A stretch of 64,000 bases of DNA from CAWCDJ01 sp963778675 (GTDB lineage: Bacteria; Acidobacteriota; Terriglobia; Bryobacterales; Bryobacteraceae): the NCBI GenBank assembly GCA_963778675.1, contig CAVZVI010000014.1:310001-374000 (forward strand), given 5' to 3'. The notes under the pieces are model-generated. The model saw only the letters and a list, made by a program, of their open reading frames with translations. It ran no database searches and was not told where the DNA came from. Shown here piece by piece: positions 50,165-59,240 of the stretch. The stretch's first letter is position 1. The number at the start of each line of letters is the position of its first letter. Made by a program: the position numbers and the translations under genes.

Positions 50165-50409
50165 ACCCCAGCGAGGTTACAAGATGTCAACGGTATACTA
50201 CTAGTACTAGCGGTTCTTAGTACTCTAATAGTATCTCTAGTTAATTGGACGAGATAACTTTAGTTATGACTCCGATTGCCTTCCATCCCTTACTTCTGCA
50301 ATAGGGCCGCCGGCTCCGGCGGATCAGCGGACGTTCTACAACAGTCAGTCCGGCTCGCGCAGACAAGCGGATAACAACCGGCGGCGAGCCTGTAGTACCA
50401 TGGCCATCC

Positions 50410-51405
50410 ATGGCGTTTGTACGGAGCACTTGCGTGGTTGCGTGCCTGCTCGCTTGCGTCGTTGGCGCGGCCCAGGACCGCCTCGTATTTCACGGCGCGG
50501 GCGGCGCCGGGAAGGGCAAGCGCGTGGTGCTGATCAGCGGCGATGAGGAGTACCGCTCCGAGCAGATGATGCCCCAGTTGGCGCGGATCCTGGCGGAGCG
50601 TCACGGCTTCGATTGCACCGTGCTGTTTGCCCTAGACCCCAAGGACGGCACGATCAATCCCAACTTTACGCGCAACATCCCGGGGCTGGAAACGCTCGAT
50701 TCCGCCGACCTGATGATCCTGTTTACGCGGTTCCGCGATCTTCCGGATGCCCAGATGAAGCATATTGTCGATTACGTGGCTTCCGGGCGGCCGATCCTGG
50801 GCATCCGGACCGCCACGCACGCCTTCGATCTGAAAACCAGCCCGACGTACCGGCGGTTCAGTTGGAACAGCACGGAATGGGATGGCGGCTTCGGCCGGCA
50901 GGTGCTGGGAGAAACGTGGATCAGCCATCACGGCCGGCACGGCCTTCAGAGTACGCGCGGCATCATCGCTCCGGGGCAGCAGCAGAACCCGATTCTGCGG
51001 GGCATTGCGAGCGGAGACATCTGGGTTCCTACCGACGTGTATACGGTACGTCTGCCGCTTCCCGAAGACGCCCAGCCGCTGATTCTGGGCGAAGTGCTGG
51101 CGGGGATGAAGCCTTCCGACCCGCCTGCTGCCGGCAAGGTGAACGACCCCATGCTGCCGGTCGCCTGGACCAGGACAGCGAATGGCAGGCGTGTCTTCAC
51201 CACCACCATGGGTTCGGCGCAGGATTTTCAGAACCAGGCCTTCCGCCGGCTGCTCGTCAATGCGTGCTTCTGGGCTATCGGGATGGAAGGCCACATCCCG
51301 GAGCGGGCGAACGTCACGCTGGTGGGGCCGTACAACCCGCTCCCCTTCGGATTCGGTGGTTTTGCCAAGGGATTGAAGCCGGCCGCTGCGCTATCGTGGA
51401 ACTGA
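50410..51405 (+). CDS. ThuA-like domain protein, secreted
   Basis: A 331-residue protein with a signal peptide (MAFVRSTCVVACLLACVVGA) and a ThuA-like Rossmann-type domain (KRVVLISGDEEYRSEQMMPQ, LARILAERHGFDCTVLFAL, LDSADLMILFTRFRDLPD, MKHIVDYVASGRPILGIRTA, THAFD, and the WISHHGRHG segment with RVFTTTMGSAQDF late). ThuA proteins of rhizobia work with the MocA-type dehydrogenase ThuB on 3-keto-trehalose. A MocA-type gene pair and a DUF1080 gene follow here. A TGATG overlap at 51403-51407 couples it to the TPR gene. Confidence 0.85.
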   Translation: MAFVRSTCVVACLLACVVGAAQDRLVFHGAGGAGKGKRVVLISGDEEYRSEQMMPQLARILAERHGFDCTVLFALDPKDGTINPNFTRNIPGLETLDSADLMILFTRFRDLPDAQMKHIVDYVASGRPILGIRTATHAFDLKTSPTYRRFSWNSTEWDGGFGRQVLGETWISHHGRHGLQSTRGIIAPGQQQNPILRGIASGDIWVPTDVYTVRLPLPEDAQPLILGEVLAGMKPSDPPAAGKVNDPMLPVAWTRTANGRRVFTTTMGSAQDFQNQAFRRLLVNACFWAIGMEGHIPERANVTLVGPYNPLPFGFGGFAKGLKPAAALSWN

Positions 51406-51917
51406 TGAGATCGCGGGCACGCCAATGGAGCCGGTCCGCATGGGCCATGGCTGCTCTGTTCGCCAGCTTGCCGGTGGCCGGCAGGCTCCTGCTGGGCACC
51501 TGGGGGTTCGAGGGATCCACCGCGCTGGCATGCCTGTGCCTGATCCTGGGCACCTATCTGCACTTCGTGGGGCGGCGCAACGCGCCGGCGCTCTCGGATC
51601 CGGCGGGCATGCTGGACGAAGCCATGCAACTGGTGGCGGCCGGGCAGACGAAACAGGCGATGCGCCTGCTGACTCGGGTCATCCGGCTCAGTCCGCGATT
51701 CTGGCAGGCCCTGCAGTGGCGCGGCCAGTTGTTCCTGGCGATGGGGGATTCCGGCGCAGCCCTGGCGGACCTGTCGAATGCCATTGCGCTCGCGCCCGGG
51801 GAGCCGCAACTCTACAACTTGCGCGGCCAGGCCTACGGCGCGGCCGGCGACCTCGAGTCAGCGCAAAGGGATTACCAGACCGCAGCGTCCTTACAGGGAC
51901 GGGTTTCCCTTACGTAG
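51405..51917 (+). CDS. TPR protein with membrane anchor
   Basis: A 170-residue protein: a basic start (MRSRARQWSRSAW) and two hydrophobic helices (~15-32 and ~38-54) anchor it in the membrane, followed by three tetratricopeptide repeats (DEAMQLVAAGQTKQAMRLLT; FWQALQWRGQLFLAMGDSGA; PQLYNLRGQAYGAAGDLESA). TPRs mediate protein contacts; the partner is unknown. It shares one base with the ThuA stop codon. Confidence 0.75.
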   Translation: MRSRARQWSRSAWAMAALFASLPVAGRLLLGTWGFEGSTALACLCLILGTYLHFVGRRNAPALSDPAGMLDEAMQLVAAGQTKQAMRLLTRVIRLSPRFWQALQWRGQLFLAMGDSGAALADLSNAIALAPGEPQLYNLRGQAYGAAGDLESAQRDYQTAASLQGRVSLT

Positions 51918-52000
51918 GCCGCCGGCCAGTTCCCTCCCTTTGTCTCAAGGCGTGAAAGATGATATGTAGATGCTGAACGCGATTAGGAGGATTATCAGCC

Positions 52001-53179
52001 ATGATGACGCGGCGGCAGGCGGTTTCGGGGGCAGCTCTCACGGCCCTGTCCTATTCCAGGGTCCTGGGCGCGAACGACCGGATCGGACTGGGGGTGGTCG
52101 GCACCGGCGAGCGCGGAACCTATGTCATGACGCTCTTCCAGAAGAATGCCGACGTGGAGGTGCGGGCCCTCTGCGATGTGTGGGGGAACCGGCTCGACGA
52201 GACACAGAAAAAGGCGCCGAACACGCGCCGGTTCGGCGATCATCGCGAACTGCTGGCGTTGAAGGAAGTGGACGCGGTGCTGGTCGGAACGCCCGACCAC
52301 TGGCATCACGACGTCGCGATCGACGCCCTGCACGCCGGCAAGGATGTCTACAGCGAGAAGCCGATGTGCCGGAAGCGCGAAGAGGCGCCCGAGATGGTCA
52401 AAGCCGCGCGCGCCACCGGGCGCATCCTCCAGATCGGCCTGCAGCAGCGCTCGGGACCTATCTATATTGAGCCGCTGGAGAAATTCGTGCAGTCCGGGGC
52501 GATCGGTAAGATCAGCCACATCGACGCCGTCTGGCACACCGGCGTGCCGCGGCCGCTGCCCAAGGATCCGGCCGAAAAGCCCGCCAATCTGGACTGGCTG
52601 CGCTTCCTCGGGCCGGTCTCTTACCGCGACTGGAACCCCGGCCAGTACCTCAATTTCCGGGCCTTCCTCGATTTCAACGGCGGCAAGATGACCGACTTCG
52701 GCCATCACTGGCTGGACGTGGTCCACATGTACATGGGTGAGAAAGCACCGCATTCGGCGGTGTTCGCCGGCGGCATCTTCTACGACCAGCACGACGGCCG
52801 CACGGCGCCCGACACCTGTAACGCGTTGTTCGAGTACGACGGCTTCACCGTGCTGTTCCAGTCGAATGCGTACGGCACGCCGGCCGAGTATGGCGTTACG
52901 TTCTACGGCGACAAGGGGAGGCTCTTCGTGAACCGCAACCGGTATGAATTTACACCGGCCGGAAAGAATCCGCAGGTAGTCACGCGAAGCATACCGGGCG
53001 ACATCACGGCCGATCACGTGCGCAATTTCCTGGACTGCTGCAAGACTCGCAAGCTGCCGAATGCCGACGCCGCGATCGCGGCGATTTCGGTGGTGCCTCC
53101 GCTGCTGGGCGTGCAGTCCTACGAAGAGCAGCGGCGTTTGCGATTCGACCCGGAGCGATTAGAGGTCCTTCCTTTATGA
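52001..53179 (+). CDS. Gfo/Idh/MocA family oxidoreductase, Tat-exported (1)
   Basis: A 392-residue NAD(P)-type dehydrogenase-fold protein with a twin-arginine leader (MMTRRQAVSGAALTALSY). The nucleotide-binding motif is GLGVVGTGERGTYVM; EVDAVLVGTPDHWHHDVAID, KDVYSEKPMCRKREEA (the conserved EKP Lys) and FLDFNGGKMTDFGHHWLDVV follow. Family members oxidise C3 of sugars. TAGGAGG lies 10 bases before the ATG. Its stop overlaps the start of the DUF1080 gene by 4 bases, linking dehydrogenase and 3-keto-sugar hydrolase. Confidence 0.93.
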   Translation: MMTRRQAVSGAALTALSYSRVLGANDRIGLGVVGTGERGTYVMTLFQKNADVEVRALCDVWGNRLDETQKKAPNTRRFGDHRELLALKEVDAVLVGTPDHWHHDVAIDALHAGKDVYSEKPMCRKREEAPEMVKAARATGRILQIGLQQRSGPIYIEPLEKFVQSGAIGKISHIDAVWHTGVPRPLPKDPAEKPANLDWLRFLGPVSYRDWNPGQYLNFRAFLDFNGGKMTDFGHHWLDVVHMYMGEKAPHSAVFAGGIFYDQHDGRTAPDTCNALFEYDGFTVLFQSNAYGTPAEYGVTFYGDKGRLFVNRNRYEFTPAGKNPQVVTRSIPGDITADHVRNFLDCCKTRKLPNADAAIAAISVVPPLLGVQSYEEQRRLRFDPERLEVLPL

Positions 53180-53826
53180 CGAAATACGCGCTCTTGCTTC
53201 TCGCGATGAGCTTTCCGGCCGTTGTGCCGGCCCAGGGCATCCCTCCGGGATTCACCGACATTACCCCCGGCCCGGACCTGAAGGGATGGCACATCAGCCA
53301 GGTGAACCACCACGGCAATACCACGGCTTGGAAGGTAAAGGACGGCGTGCTTACGGGCACCCAGGACCGCAAAGACAACGGCGGAATCGTGCTCACCGAC
53401 AAGAAGTACAAGGACTTCGAAATCTCGCTCGAGATGAACCCGGATTTCGGCTGCGATAGCGGCCTGTTCCTTCGATCCGACGAGAAAGGCGATGCGTACC
53501 AGGTGATGCTCGACTACCTGCCTGGCGGCAATATGGGCGGCGTTTATGGCGAGGGGATTCAGGGAGTCAAGGGAGTAGCCGCGGACTGGCAGCCGCACTG
53601 GAAGAAAGGCGAGTGGAACGTGGTGCGGGCCCGCATCGAGGGCGAGGTGCCTCACATTCAGGTGTGGATGAACGGCGCGCAGGTGACCGACTGGACGGAT
53701 ACCGCCAACCACGCTGCCGGCGGCGCCGCGGACGGCATGATCGCCCTGCAGATCCACGGCGGCAGCCGCTGCACGCCGGATAAGTTCCACCGCTTCCGCA
53801 ATATCGCAGTCAAAGAACTGCCTTGA
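53176..53826 (+). CDS. 3-keto-disaccharide hydrolase-type protein (DUF1080), secreted
   Basis: A 216-residue protein with a signal peptide (MTKYALLLLAMSFPAVVPA) and a complete DUF1080 concanavalin-like domain (GFTDITPGPDLKGWHISQVN, WKVKDGVLTGTQDRKDNGGI, FEISLEMNPDFGCDSGLFLR, GEWNVVRARIEGEVPHIQVW, DGMIALQIHGG). DUF1080 proteins have been shown to cleave 3-keto-glycosides. The gene is flanked and translationally coupled to MocA-type dehydrogenases, giving a compact oxidation-then-cleavage pair. Confidence 0.92.
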   Translation: MTKYALLLLAMSFPAVVPAQGIPPGFTDITPGPDLKGWHISQVNHHGNTTAWKVKDGVLTGTQDRKDNGGIVLTDKKYKDFEISLEMNPDFGCDSGLFLRSDEKGDAYQVMLDYLPGGNMGGVYGEGIQGVKGVAADWQPHWKKGEWNVVRARIEGEVPHIQVWMNGAQVTDWTDTANHAAGGAADGMIALQIHGGSRCTPDKFHRFRNIAVKELP

Positions 53827-53833
53827 GGATTAC

Positions 53834-55204
53834 ATGGCATATCCCGTTTCGAGACGTCATTTCTTCTTCGGAAGCCTGCTGGCCGGGGCAGTTCCCTCCG
53901 GCGGCTTCGGCAGCGTCGCTTCATTGCAGCAACTCGGGTTCAAATCGCCCAACGAGAAACTGAATATCGCTGCCATCGGCGCCGGCGGAAAGGGAGCCAG
54001 CGACATCGCCGGATGCTCGGCGGAAAACATCGTCGCCATGGCGGACCCGGACGCCAAGCGCGCCGAAAAGACCTTCGCCGCTTATCCCAAGACGCCGAAG
54101 TACAAAGATTTCCGCAGGATGTTCGACGCCGAATCCAAGAACATCGACGCCGTGCTGGTCTCCTGCCCGGATCACATGCACGCTACCGCCGCGATGTGGG
54201 CCATGGAGCGGGGTAAACATGTGTACTGTCAAAAGCCGCTGACCCGCACCGTGTGGGAAGCGCAGCAGTTAACCCTGGCGGCCGGGAAATACGGGGTAGC
54301 GACGCAGATGGGCAACCAGGGCTATTCGCAGGTAGGGGCACGCGAGGCCTGCGAGATCATCTGGCACGGGGATATCGGCAACGTCACCGAGGTTCATGCG
54401 TGGACCAACCGTCCCGACCCCTATTGGCCGCAGGGCCCCGACGTAATTCCAAAGGAGGCGCCCGTCCCGGACACGCTGGATTGGGAGGCTTGGCTCGGCG
54501 ACGCCGAGATGCGGCCCTACAGTCCGGCCTACGCCCCGCACAACTGGCGCGCTTTTCCGGATTTCGGGTGCGGCGCGATCGGCGATATGGCCTGCCACAT
54601 CCTGGGAACGCCCAACATGGCCATGCGGCTCGTGCCGCCCACCAGCGTCGAGTGCATCAAGCTCGAAGGCAAAGCCAAATACACATTTCCTTACCGAACG
54701 GCTGTGCGCTTCGACTTTCCAGCCCGCGGCGCGTTTCCTCCGCTCAAGCTGTTCTGGTACGACCGGCTCACCGCTCAACCGAAATTCGACGGTGTTCCCG
54801 AAGGCGAGCTGCTGGGCGACGATGATATCAACGGGAGCCTCTTCATTGGCGACAAGGGCATGCTGACCACCGGCTGTTACGGCGAACGGACGCGCCTGGT
54901 GCCCGTGTCGAAGATGAAGGACTACAAGATGCCGCCGCAGGTGCTTCCGCGCTGCCCGGGACCACCGGAAGATTGGGTCCAGGCCCACTACCGCGACTGG
55001 ATCCGCGCCGCCAAGGGAGGCGTGCCCGCGTGTTCCAATTTCAGCGTCGCCGGCCCGTTCGTACAGTGGATGCTGCTGGGCGTGATCGCCATGCAGGTGG
55101 AAGGCAAGCTGCTGTGGGACGCCCAGAAGATGCGCATCACCAACAACGAAGCGGCTAACCAGCTCTTGAAACCCAAGTTCCGCAAGGGCTGGAAGTTCGC
55201 GTAA
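53834..55204 (+). CDS. Gfo/Idh/MocA family oxidoreductase, Tat-exported (2)
   Basis: A 456-residue protein with a Tat-type leader (SRRHFFFGSLLAGAVPSG) and the dehydrogenase fold: LNIAAIGAGGKGASDI, NIVAMADPDAKRAE, NIDAVLVSCPDHMHATAAMW, KHVYCQKPLTRTVWEA (a QKP variant of the usual EKP), GNQGYSQVGAREACEIIWHG, and NWRAFPDFGCGAIGDMACHI. It is of the longer type common in Planctomycetes and Acidobacteriota. The 7-base gap to the DUF1080 gene indicates one operon. Confidence 0.93.
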   Translation: MAYPVSRRHFFFGSLLAGAVPSGGFGSVASLQQLGFKSPNEKLNIAAIGAGGKGASDIAGCSAENIVAMADPDAKRAEKTFAAYPKTPKYKDFRRMFDAESKNIDAVLVSCPDHMHATAAMWAMERGKHVYCQKPLTRTVWEAQQLTLAAGKYGVATQMGNQGYSQVGAREACEIIWHGDIGNVTEVHAWTNRPDPYWPQGPDVIPKEAPVPDTLDWEAWLGDAEMRPYSPAYAPHNWRAFPDFGCGAIGDMACHILGTPNMAMRLVPPTSVECIKLEGKAKYTFPYRTAVRFDFPARGAFPPLKLFWYDRLTAQPKFDGVPEGELLGDDDINGSLFIGDKGMLTTGCYGERTRLVPVSKMKDYKMPPQVLPRCPGPPEDWVQAHYRDWIRAAKGGVPACSNFSVAGPFVQWMLLGVIAMQVEGKLLWDAQKMRITNNEAANQLLKPKFRKGWKFA

Positions 55205-55406
55205 GAGCCCCCCAATCAACCTCGCGGCCAGGCGCTCGCAAAAAGTTCGATAAAAAGGTGGCGGTGTTTTCGCTCCTGCTTCGCTCTTATCCATGGAGCG
55301 GGAAATGCCTCCTTGCGTGTCCCAAACATACGGCGGATGGAAAATCCCGGCGCTTTCCAGTCAATGGGTTACAATTGTTCAACTCAGAAAACGGGATTGC
55401 GTGCGA

Positions 55407-55976
55407 ATGGGTGTTCCTGACGGCGAGGTAACCGCGTTGCTGCACGCCTGGAGCGAAGGCGATCGAAGTGTCGAACCGCGCCTTTTCGAACTGGTGATGC
55501 CTGATCTGCACCAGATCGCGGAGCGCCTCATGCGCCGCGAGCGGCCGGAGCATTCCCTCGACCCCACCGCCTTGGTCAACGAGGTGTACTTCCGCCTGGT
55601 GGGCGCGCGGGAACGGGACTGGCAAAACCGGGGGCACTTCTTCGCCATCGCGGCGCGCGCCATGCGGCGCCTGCTGATTGACCACGCACGCGGGCGGCCG
55701 CAGGCGCGAATGGTCCCCATCGCGGGCATCGAGGAGTGGCTGCGAGCTCCCGGCGCCAAGCTGGAGCTGGCAGTCGCGATCGACCGGCTGCTGGACCAGA
55801 TCGAGCGGGAGCATCCCGATTGGTGCTCCATCGTGGACCTGAAGTTTTTCATGGGGCTCACCGACGAGGAGACGGCGGACGCGCTCGGCCTGCCGCTGCG
55901 CACCGTTCAGCGCAAGTTCGGCGATGCCCGCCGGTGGCTGTTCGAGAAGCTGGAGTGCCCCGATGCCGGCCGCTGA
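55407..55976 (+). CDS. ECF-type sigma factor (Sig-70_X6-like)
   Basis: A 189-residue sigma factor of the small group common in Acidobacteriota and Planctomycetes: region 2 (ALLHAWSEGDRSVEPRLFEL, DPTALVNEVYFRLVG, WQNRGHFFAIAARAMRRLLI, DHARGRPQAR) and region 4 (VDLKFFMGLTDEETADALGL, PLRTVQRKFGDARRWLFEKL). The ATG at 55407 gives the compact family length. No anti-sigma gene is adjacent; instead its end overlaps the kinase gene by 14 bases, the usual sigma/kinase arrangement of this phylum. Confidence 0.92.
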   Translation: MGVPDGEVTALLHAWSEGDRSVEPRLFELVMPDLHQIAERLMRRERPEHSLDPTALVNEVYFRLVGARERDWQNRGHFFAIAARAMRRLLIDHARGRPQARMVPIAGIEEWLRAPGAKLELAVAIDRLLDQIEREHPDWCSIVDLKFFMGLTDEETADALGLPLRTVQRKFGDARRWLFEKLECPDAGR

Positions 55977-58668
55977 GCCAGATGACGATCTCATCATGGC
56001 GCTGGTGGAAGAGACGCTCCAGACCCCTCCCGAGGAGCGTGAAGAGCGGCTCCGCACGGTATGCCGCAACTCCGCCGTCTACCAGGAAGTGCGCGAGCGC
56101 GTGGAGTGGGAAGAGCGCATGGGGCGCTTCCTGCTGGATCCTCTGTTCGAGCGGGTCGCGACTGAAGATCCCTTCGACGCCGGCAGCCTGGTCGGCGGAC
56201 GTTTCCGCATTCTGCGCAAGGTGGGCTACGGCGGCATGGGGGTGGTCTTCGAGGCAATCGATGAAAAACTGGAACGGCGCGTCGCGCTGAAGTGCGCGCG
56301 TCCCGGACACCGTAAGCGCCTCCCTCCCGAAGCCCGCGCGGCCCGCGAGGTGAGTCATTACAACGTGTGCAAGGTCCACGACCTGCACACCGTGGACACA
56401 CCGGCCGGCGAAACGGACTTTCTCTCGATGGAGTTCATCGAAGGGCAGACGCTCTCCGACCGGATTCGCGCGGGAGGGCCGGTGCCCGACCGCGAGGCGC
56501 GCGAGATCGCGGCGCAGATCTGTGCGGGCTTGGCGCAGGCTCACCGGCAGGGTGTGATCCACGGCGATCTGAAGTGCAGCAACATTCTGCTGACGGAGTC
56601 GCGCGAAGGCCGCGTGCGCGCGGTAATTACGGATTTCGGCATGGCCAAAATGGCGGAGCCGGAGGGCGGCAGCGTGATGAGCGGCCGCGGGGGCACCTTC
56701 GACTACATGGCGCCCGAACTGCTGCTGGGCGGACGCGCCACGGCGGCATCCGACCTGTATGCGCTGGGCGTGATGTTCCACGTCATGCTGAAGGGAACTT
56801 CGCCGGAACGGCTGACTCCACCTCCCCGACCGATTCCCGCGCCGCTGTGGGGGGCGGATACGGACGCTGCGACCCTTACTGTTGGGGATGCCAGGCTGGT
56901 TCAGTCGATTGTCCCGGGCGACTGGCAGCGCAAGGTGGAGGATCTGCCCGCTCCGTGGGACCGGATCACCAAAGGCTGCCTGCAGGCGCGTCCGCAGGAG
57001 CGTTTCACGTCGGCGGACGAGGTGGAAGCAGCGCTCGATCCCCCGCGATCGAGGGTGAAGTGGGCGGCGATCCCGGCAGCCGCGCTGGCGTTGACGTTCG
57101 GCTACTGGTATTGGAACGCGCAGCCCGCGGGAGAGCCGGTGCGGCTGGCCATGCTGCCCCTTGCGGCGGAAGGCGACGCGGCGCGCGCCGCGGCGGGGAT
57201 CGGAATGGACGTAGCCGAGCGGCTCTCGGGCGCGCGCCGGGGCTTCAATGTGATCACGCCGAGGGAGGCGCAGAACAGCCGGGTGGATACGCCCCAGAAG
57301 GCCAGGAAGGTGTTCGGCGCCACCCATGTCCTACAAGTGCGCCTGCGCCCCGCGGGCTCCCAGGTCTTCATGGAGGCGTCGGTGGCCGATCTCGATTCCG
57401 GCCGCAGCATCGCGAACGTGCAAGGCACTTACCCGGCCGGCCGCGGGGCGGAGATCGCCAAGGCGATCCTGGCAACGGTGACGGGCGCGTTCCAGTTGCA
57501 GGTGGCGCCTAAAGAATCGGTATCGGGAGCGGCCTATGTGCCGTATGTGCAGGCGATGGACCTGCTGCGGCAGGACGCGCTGGGCAACGCGGAGAAAGCG
57601 ATTCCGTTGTTCGAGCAGGCGATTCAACTCGATCCGCAGTCAGCCCTGCCTTACGCCGGGCTGGCCGAAGCGCAGATCGAAAGGTATCTCCACCTCGACG
57701 GCTCTGCGTGGCTGGATGCGGCCGAGGTAAGTGTTGCCAAAGCCAAGGGTATCAACTCCGATTCGGTGAGGGTGCTTTTGGCGTCGGGCAGCTTCGACCA
57801 GCAGCACGGCCATTATGAAGAGGCCATTCGCCAGTTCAGCCGGGTGACACAGTTGGAGCCGGCCAGTGCGGAGGGATGGCGCCGGCTGGCGGGCGCCTAC
57901 GAGAACACCAACCGGGATAACGACGCGGTGGCCACCTACCGCAGGGCCCTGGAGGCACAGCCTTCCGACTATGGCCTTTACCTCAATTTGGGCAGCTTCT
58001 ACTTTTACCGCAACCAGTTTGTCCTGGCTGAGCAGCAGTATCGAAAGGTGATCGAACTGGCGCCCTGGCTGATGTCCGGCCACCTGGATCTAGGGGTCGC
58101 GCTGATCCGCCAGGGCCGGTTTTCCGAAGCGGAGCAGGCGCTGTGGGACGCTTTCAAGATTCGCAGCTCGCCGAATCTGCTGGTGAGTTTGGGCGGGCTC
58201 TACTACCTGGAGGAACGCTATTCGGATGCGGCGCATTATTTCGAGCAGAGCCTCGCTACCGGAGCGAAGTCAGCCATTCAATATCGCGATCTGGGGGACG
58301 CTTACCGCCACCTGGGACGCGCCGGCGATTCAGCCGCAGCGTACCGCGCCGGGCTTGCGCTGGCGGAGGACGATGTGGCCCGTAATCCGCGCGACGCCAC
58401 GGCTCGCGTCCGGCTGGGGCTGTTGTCCGCCTTCCTCGGAGACGCGCGGCGGGCCGGGTTCGAGATTTCCCAGGCGCTCGCTACGCAGCCCGAGAATCCC
58501 TCCATCATGCGCGATGCGGTGACGACCTATGAAGTGATTGGACAGCGGGAAAAGACACTTGAGGTTCTAAGAAATGCTCCCCTCCAGTTGCTGCAGGAGC
58601 TGAACCGCTTTCCCGACGTCAAGGACTTGCAAGGGGACCCGCGTTTTGCGGAGTTGTTGCACAAATAG
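55963..58668 (+). CDS. membrane Ser/Thr protein kinase with TPR sensor region
   Basis: A 901-residue protein. Residues ~80-355 are a Hanks-type kinase: glycine loop VGYGGMGVVFEA, ATP Lys110 in RVALKCA, catalytic loop HGDLKCSNILL (200-210) where the usual Arg before Asp202 is Gly, DFG at 224-226, GTFDYMAPE and SDLYALGVMF. A transmembrane helix lies at ~366-384. The outer part starts with an ATP-independent alpha/beta segment (VRLAMLPLAAEGDAARAAAG, as in adenylate-cyclase-linked TPR proteins) and then about eight TPRs (from ~560). It is cotranscribed with the sigma factor and probably signals to it. Autophosphorylation of the activation loop is less certain in an enzyme lacking the RD pair. Confidence 0.9.
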   Translation: MPAAEPDDDLIMALVEETLQTPPEEREERLRTVCRNSAVYQEVRERVEWEERMGRFLLDPLFERVATEDPFDAGSLVGGRFRILRKVGYGGMGVVFEAIDEKLERRVALKCARPGHRKRLPPEARAAREVSHYNVCKVHDLHTVDTPAGETDFLSMEFIEGQTLSDRIRAGGPVPDREAREIAAQICAGLAQAHRQGVIHGDLKCSNILLTESREGRVRAVITDFGMAKMAEPEGGSVMSGRGGTFDYMAPELLLGGRATAASDLYALGVMFHVMLKGTSPERLTPPPRPIPAPLWGADTDAATLTVGDARLVQSIVPGDWQRKVEDLPAPWDRITKGCLQARPQERFTSADEVEAALDPPRSRVKWAAIPAAALALTFGYWYWNAQPAGEPVRLAMLPLAAEGDAARAAAGIGMDVAERLSGARRGFNVITPREAQNSRVDTPQKARKVFGATHVLQVRLRPAGSQVFMEASVADLDSGRSIANVQGTYPAGRGAEIAKAILATVTGAFQLQVAPKESVSGAAYVPYVQAMDLLRQDALGNAEKAIPLFEQAIQLDPQSALPYAGLAEAQIERYLHLDGSAWLDAAEVSVAKAKGINSDSVRVLLASGSFDQQHGHYEEAIRQFSRVTQLEPASAEGWRRLAGAYENTNRDNDAVATYRRALEAQPSDYGLYLNLGSFYFYRNQFVLAEQQYRKVIELAPWLMSGHLDLGVALIRQGRFSEAEQALWDAFKIRSSPNLLVSLGGLYYLEERYSDAAHYFEQSLATGAKSAIQYRDLGDAYRHLGRAGDSAAAYRAGLALAEDDVARNPRDATARVRLGLLSAFLGDARRAGFEISQALATQPENPSIMRDAVTTYEVIGQREKTLEVLRNAPLQLLQELNRFPDVKDLQGDPRFAELLHK

Positions 58669-58692
58669 CACACAGAGAAGAGGAGATACCTA

Positions 58693-59034
58693 ATGCCACA
58701 CCATCGCGTGAAGTTACATTACCGGCCCAACCCCGTGCCGAACGGAAGGCCGCTTTTTCAACCGGAACCCAACCCGATCTTCGTCAGGCGCAACGAGACG
58801 ATCGCTTTTCAAAAAGCGGACGACTCGGTGCCCGGCACCATCCGGATCACGTTTAACCACCCCGAGATCTTCTCGGTGCCCGCGACCGATGGATCAGGCG
58901 ATGTGAAAGTTACCGGCCTCCCCATCAACACCACATATCATTGCGAGTTACTGGCTCCGGACGGCACACCCCTGGCGGAGAGCAATGAGGGCCAAGGCGG
59001 CGAGATCATGCCCGATAATCCGCCCAGCGCGTAA
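58693..59034 (+). CDS. small unrecognised protein downstream of the kinase, 113 residues
   Basis: A short protein with alternating beta-like segments (RRNETIAFQKADDSVPGTIR, ITFNHPEIFSVPATDG, VKVTGLPINTTYHCELLAPD) that could form a small cupredoxin- or Ig-like sandwich, and a Pro-rich tail. No signal peptide or known family. It begins 24 bases after the kinase stop, with AGAAGAGGAG as ribosome binding site, so it is the third gene of the sigma/kinase operon and a possible substrate or partner. Confidence 0.65.
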   Translation: MPHHRVKLHYRPNPVPNGRPLFQPEPNPIFVRRNETIAFQKADDSVPGTIRITFNHPEIFSVPATDGSGDVKVTGLPINTTYHCELLAPDGTPLAESNEGQGGEIMPDNPPSA

Positions 59035-59043
59035 AAACGGAGT

Positions 59044-59070
59044 AGGGCCGGCTGTCTTGCCGCCGGCCCT
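59044..59070. terminator. perfect 9-bp hairpin after the kinase operon, no forward T-run
   Basis: AGGGCCGGC (59044-59052) pairs perfectly with GCCGGCCCT (59062-59070) around a 9-base loop. No T-run follows on the plus strand; on the minus strand ACTCCG and then TTTTT follow. It could end the sigma/kinase/small-protein transcript weakly or act as an mRNA end-stabilising stem. Confidence 0.35.
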
Positions 59071-59240
59071 CAGGCCGCAGGCACGCCATGGACCTTGACA
59101 GGCCGGCGGAACTCGAGCAGGAAACGCGAGTAGCGGTCGCTTGGCGAGCCGTACTCGAACACGCGCTCACGGCGCCGGTTTCCCGTTGCACCGACCCGGG
59201 TTAATGAAACGATTCGGGCCGAGGTAGTAAACTGCATGCT

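Noticed and set aside
50165..50260. TAGTACT-like repeats as a CRISPR array or insertion-sequence end
   Set aside because: The units are short, irregular and without spacers or a transposase; only a local AT-rich patch.
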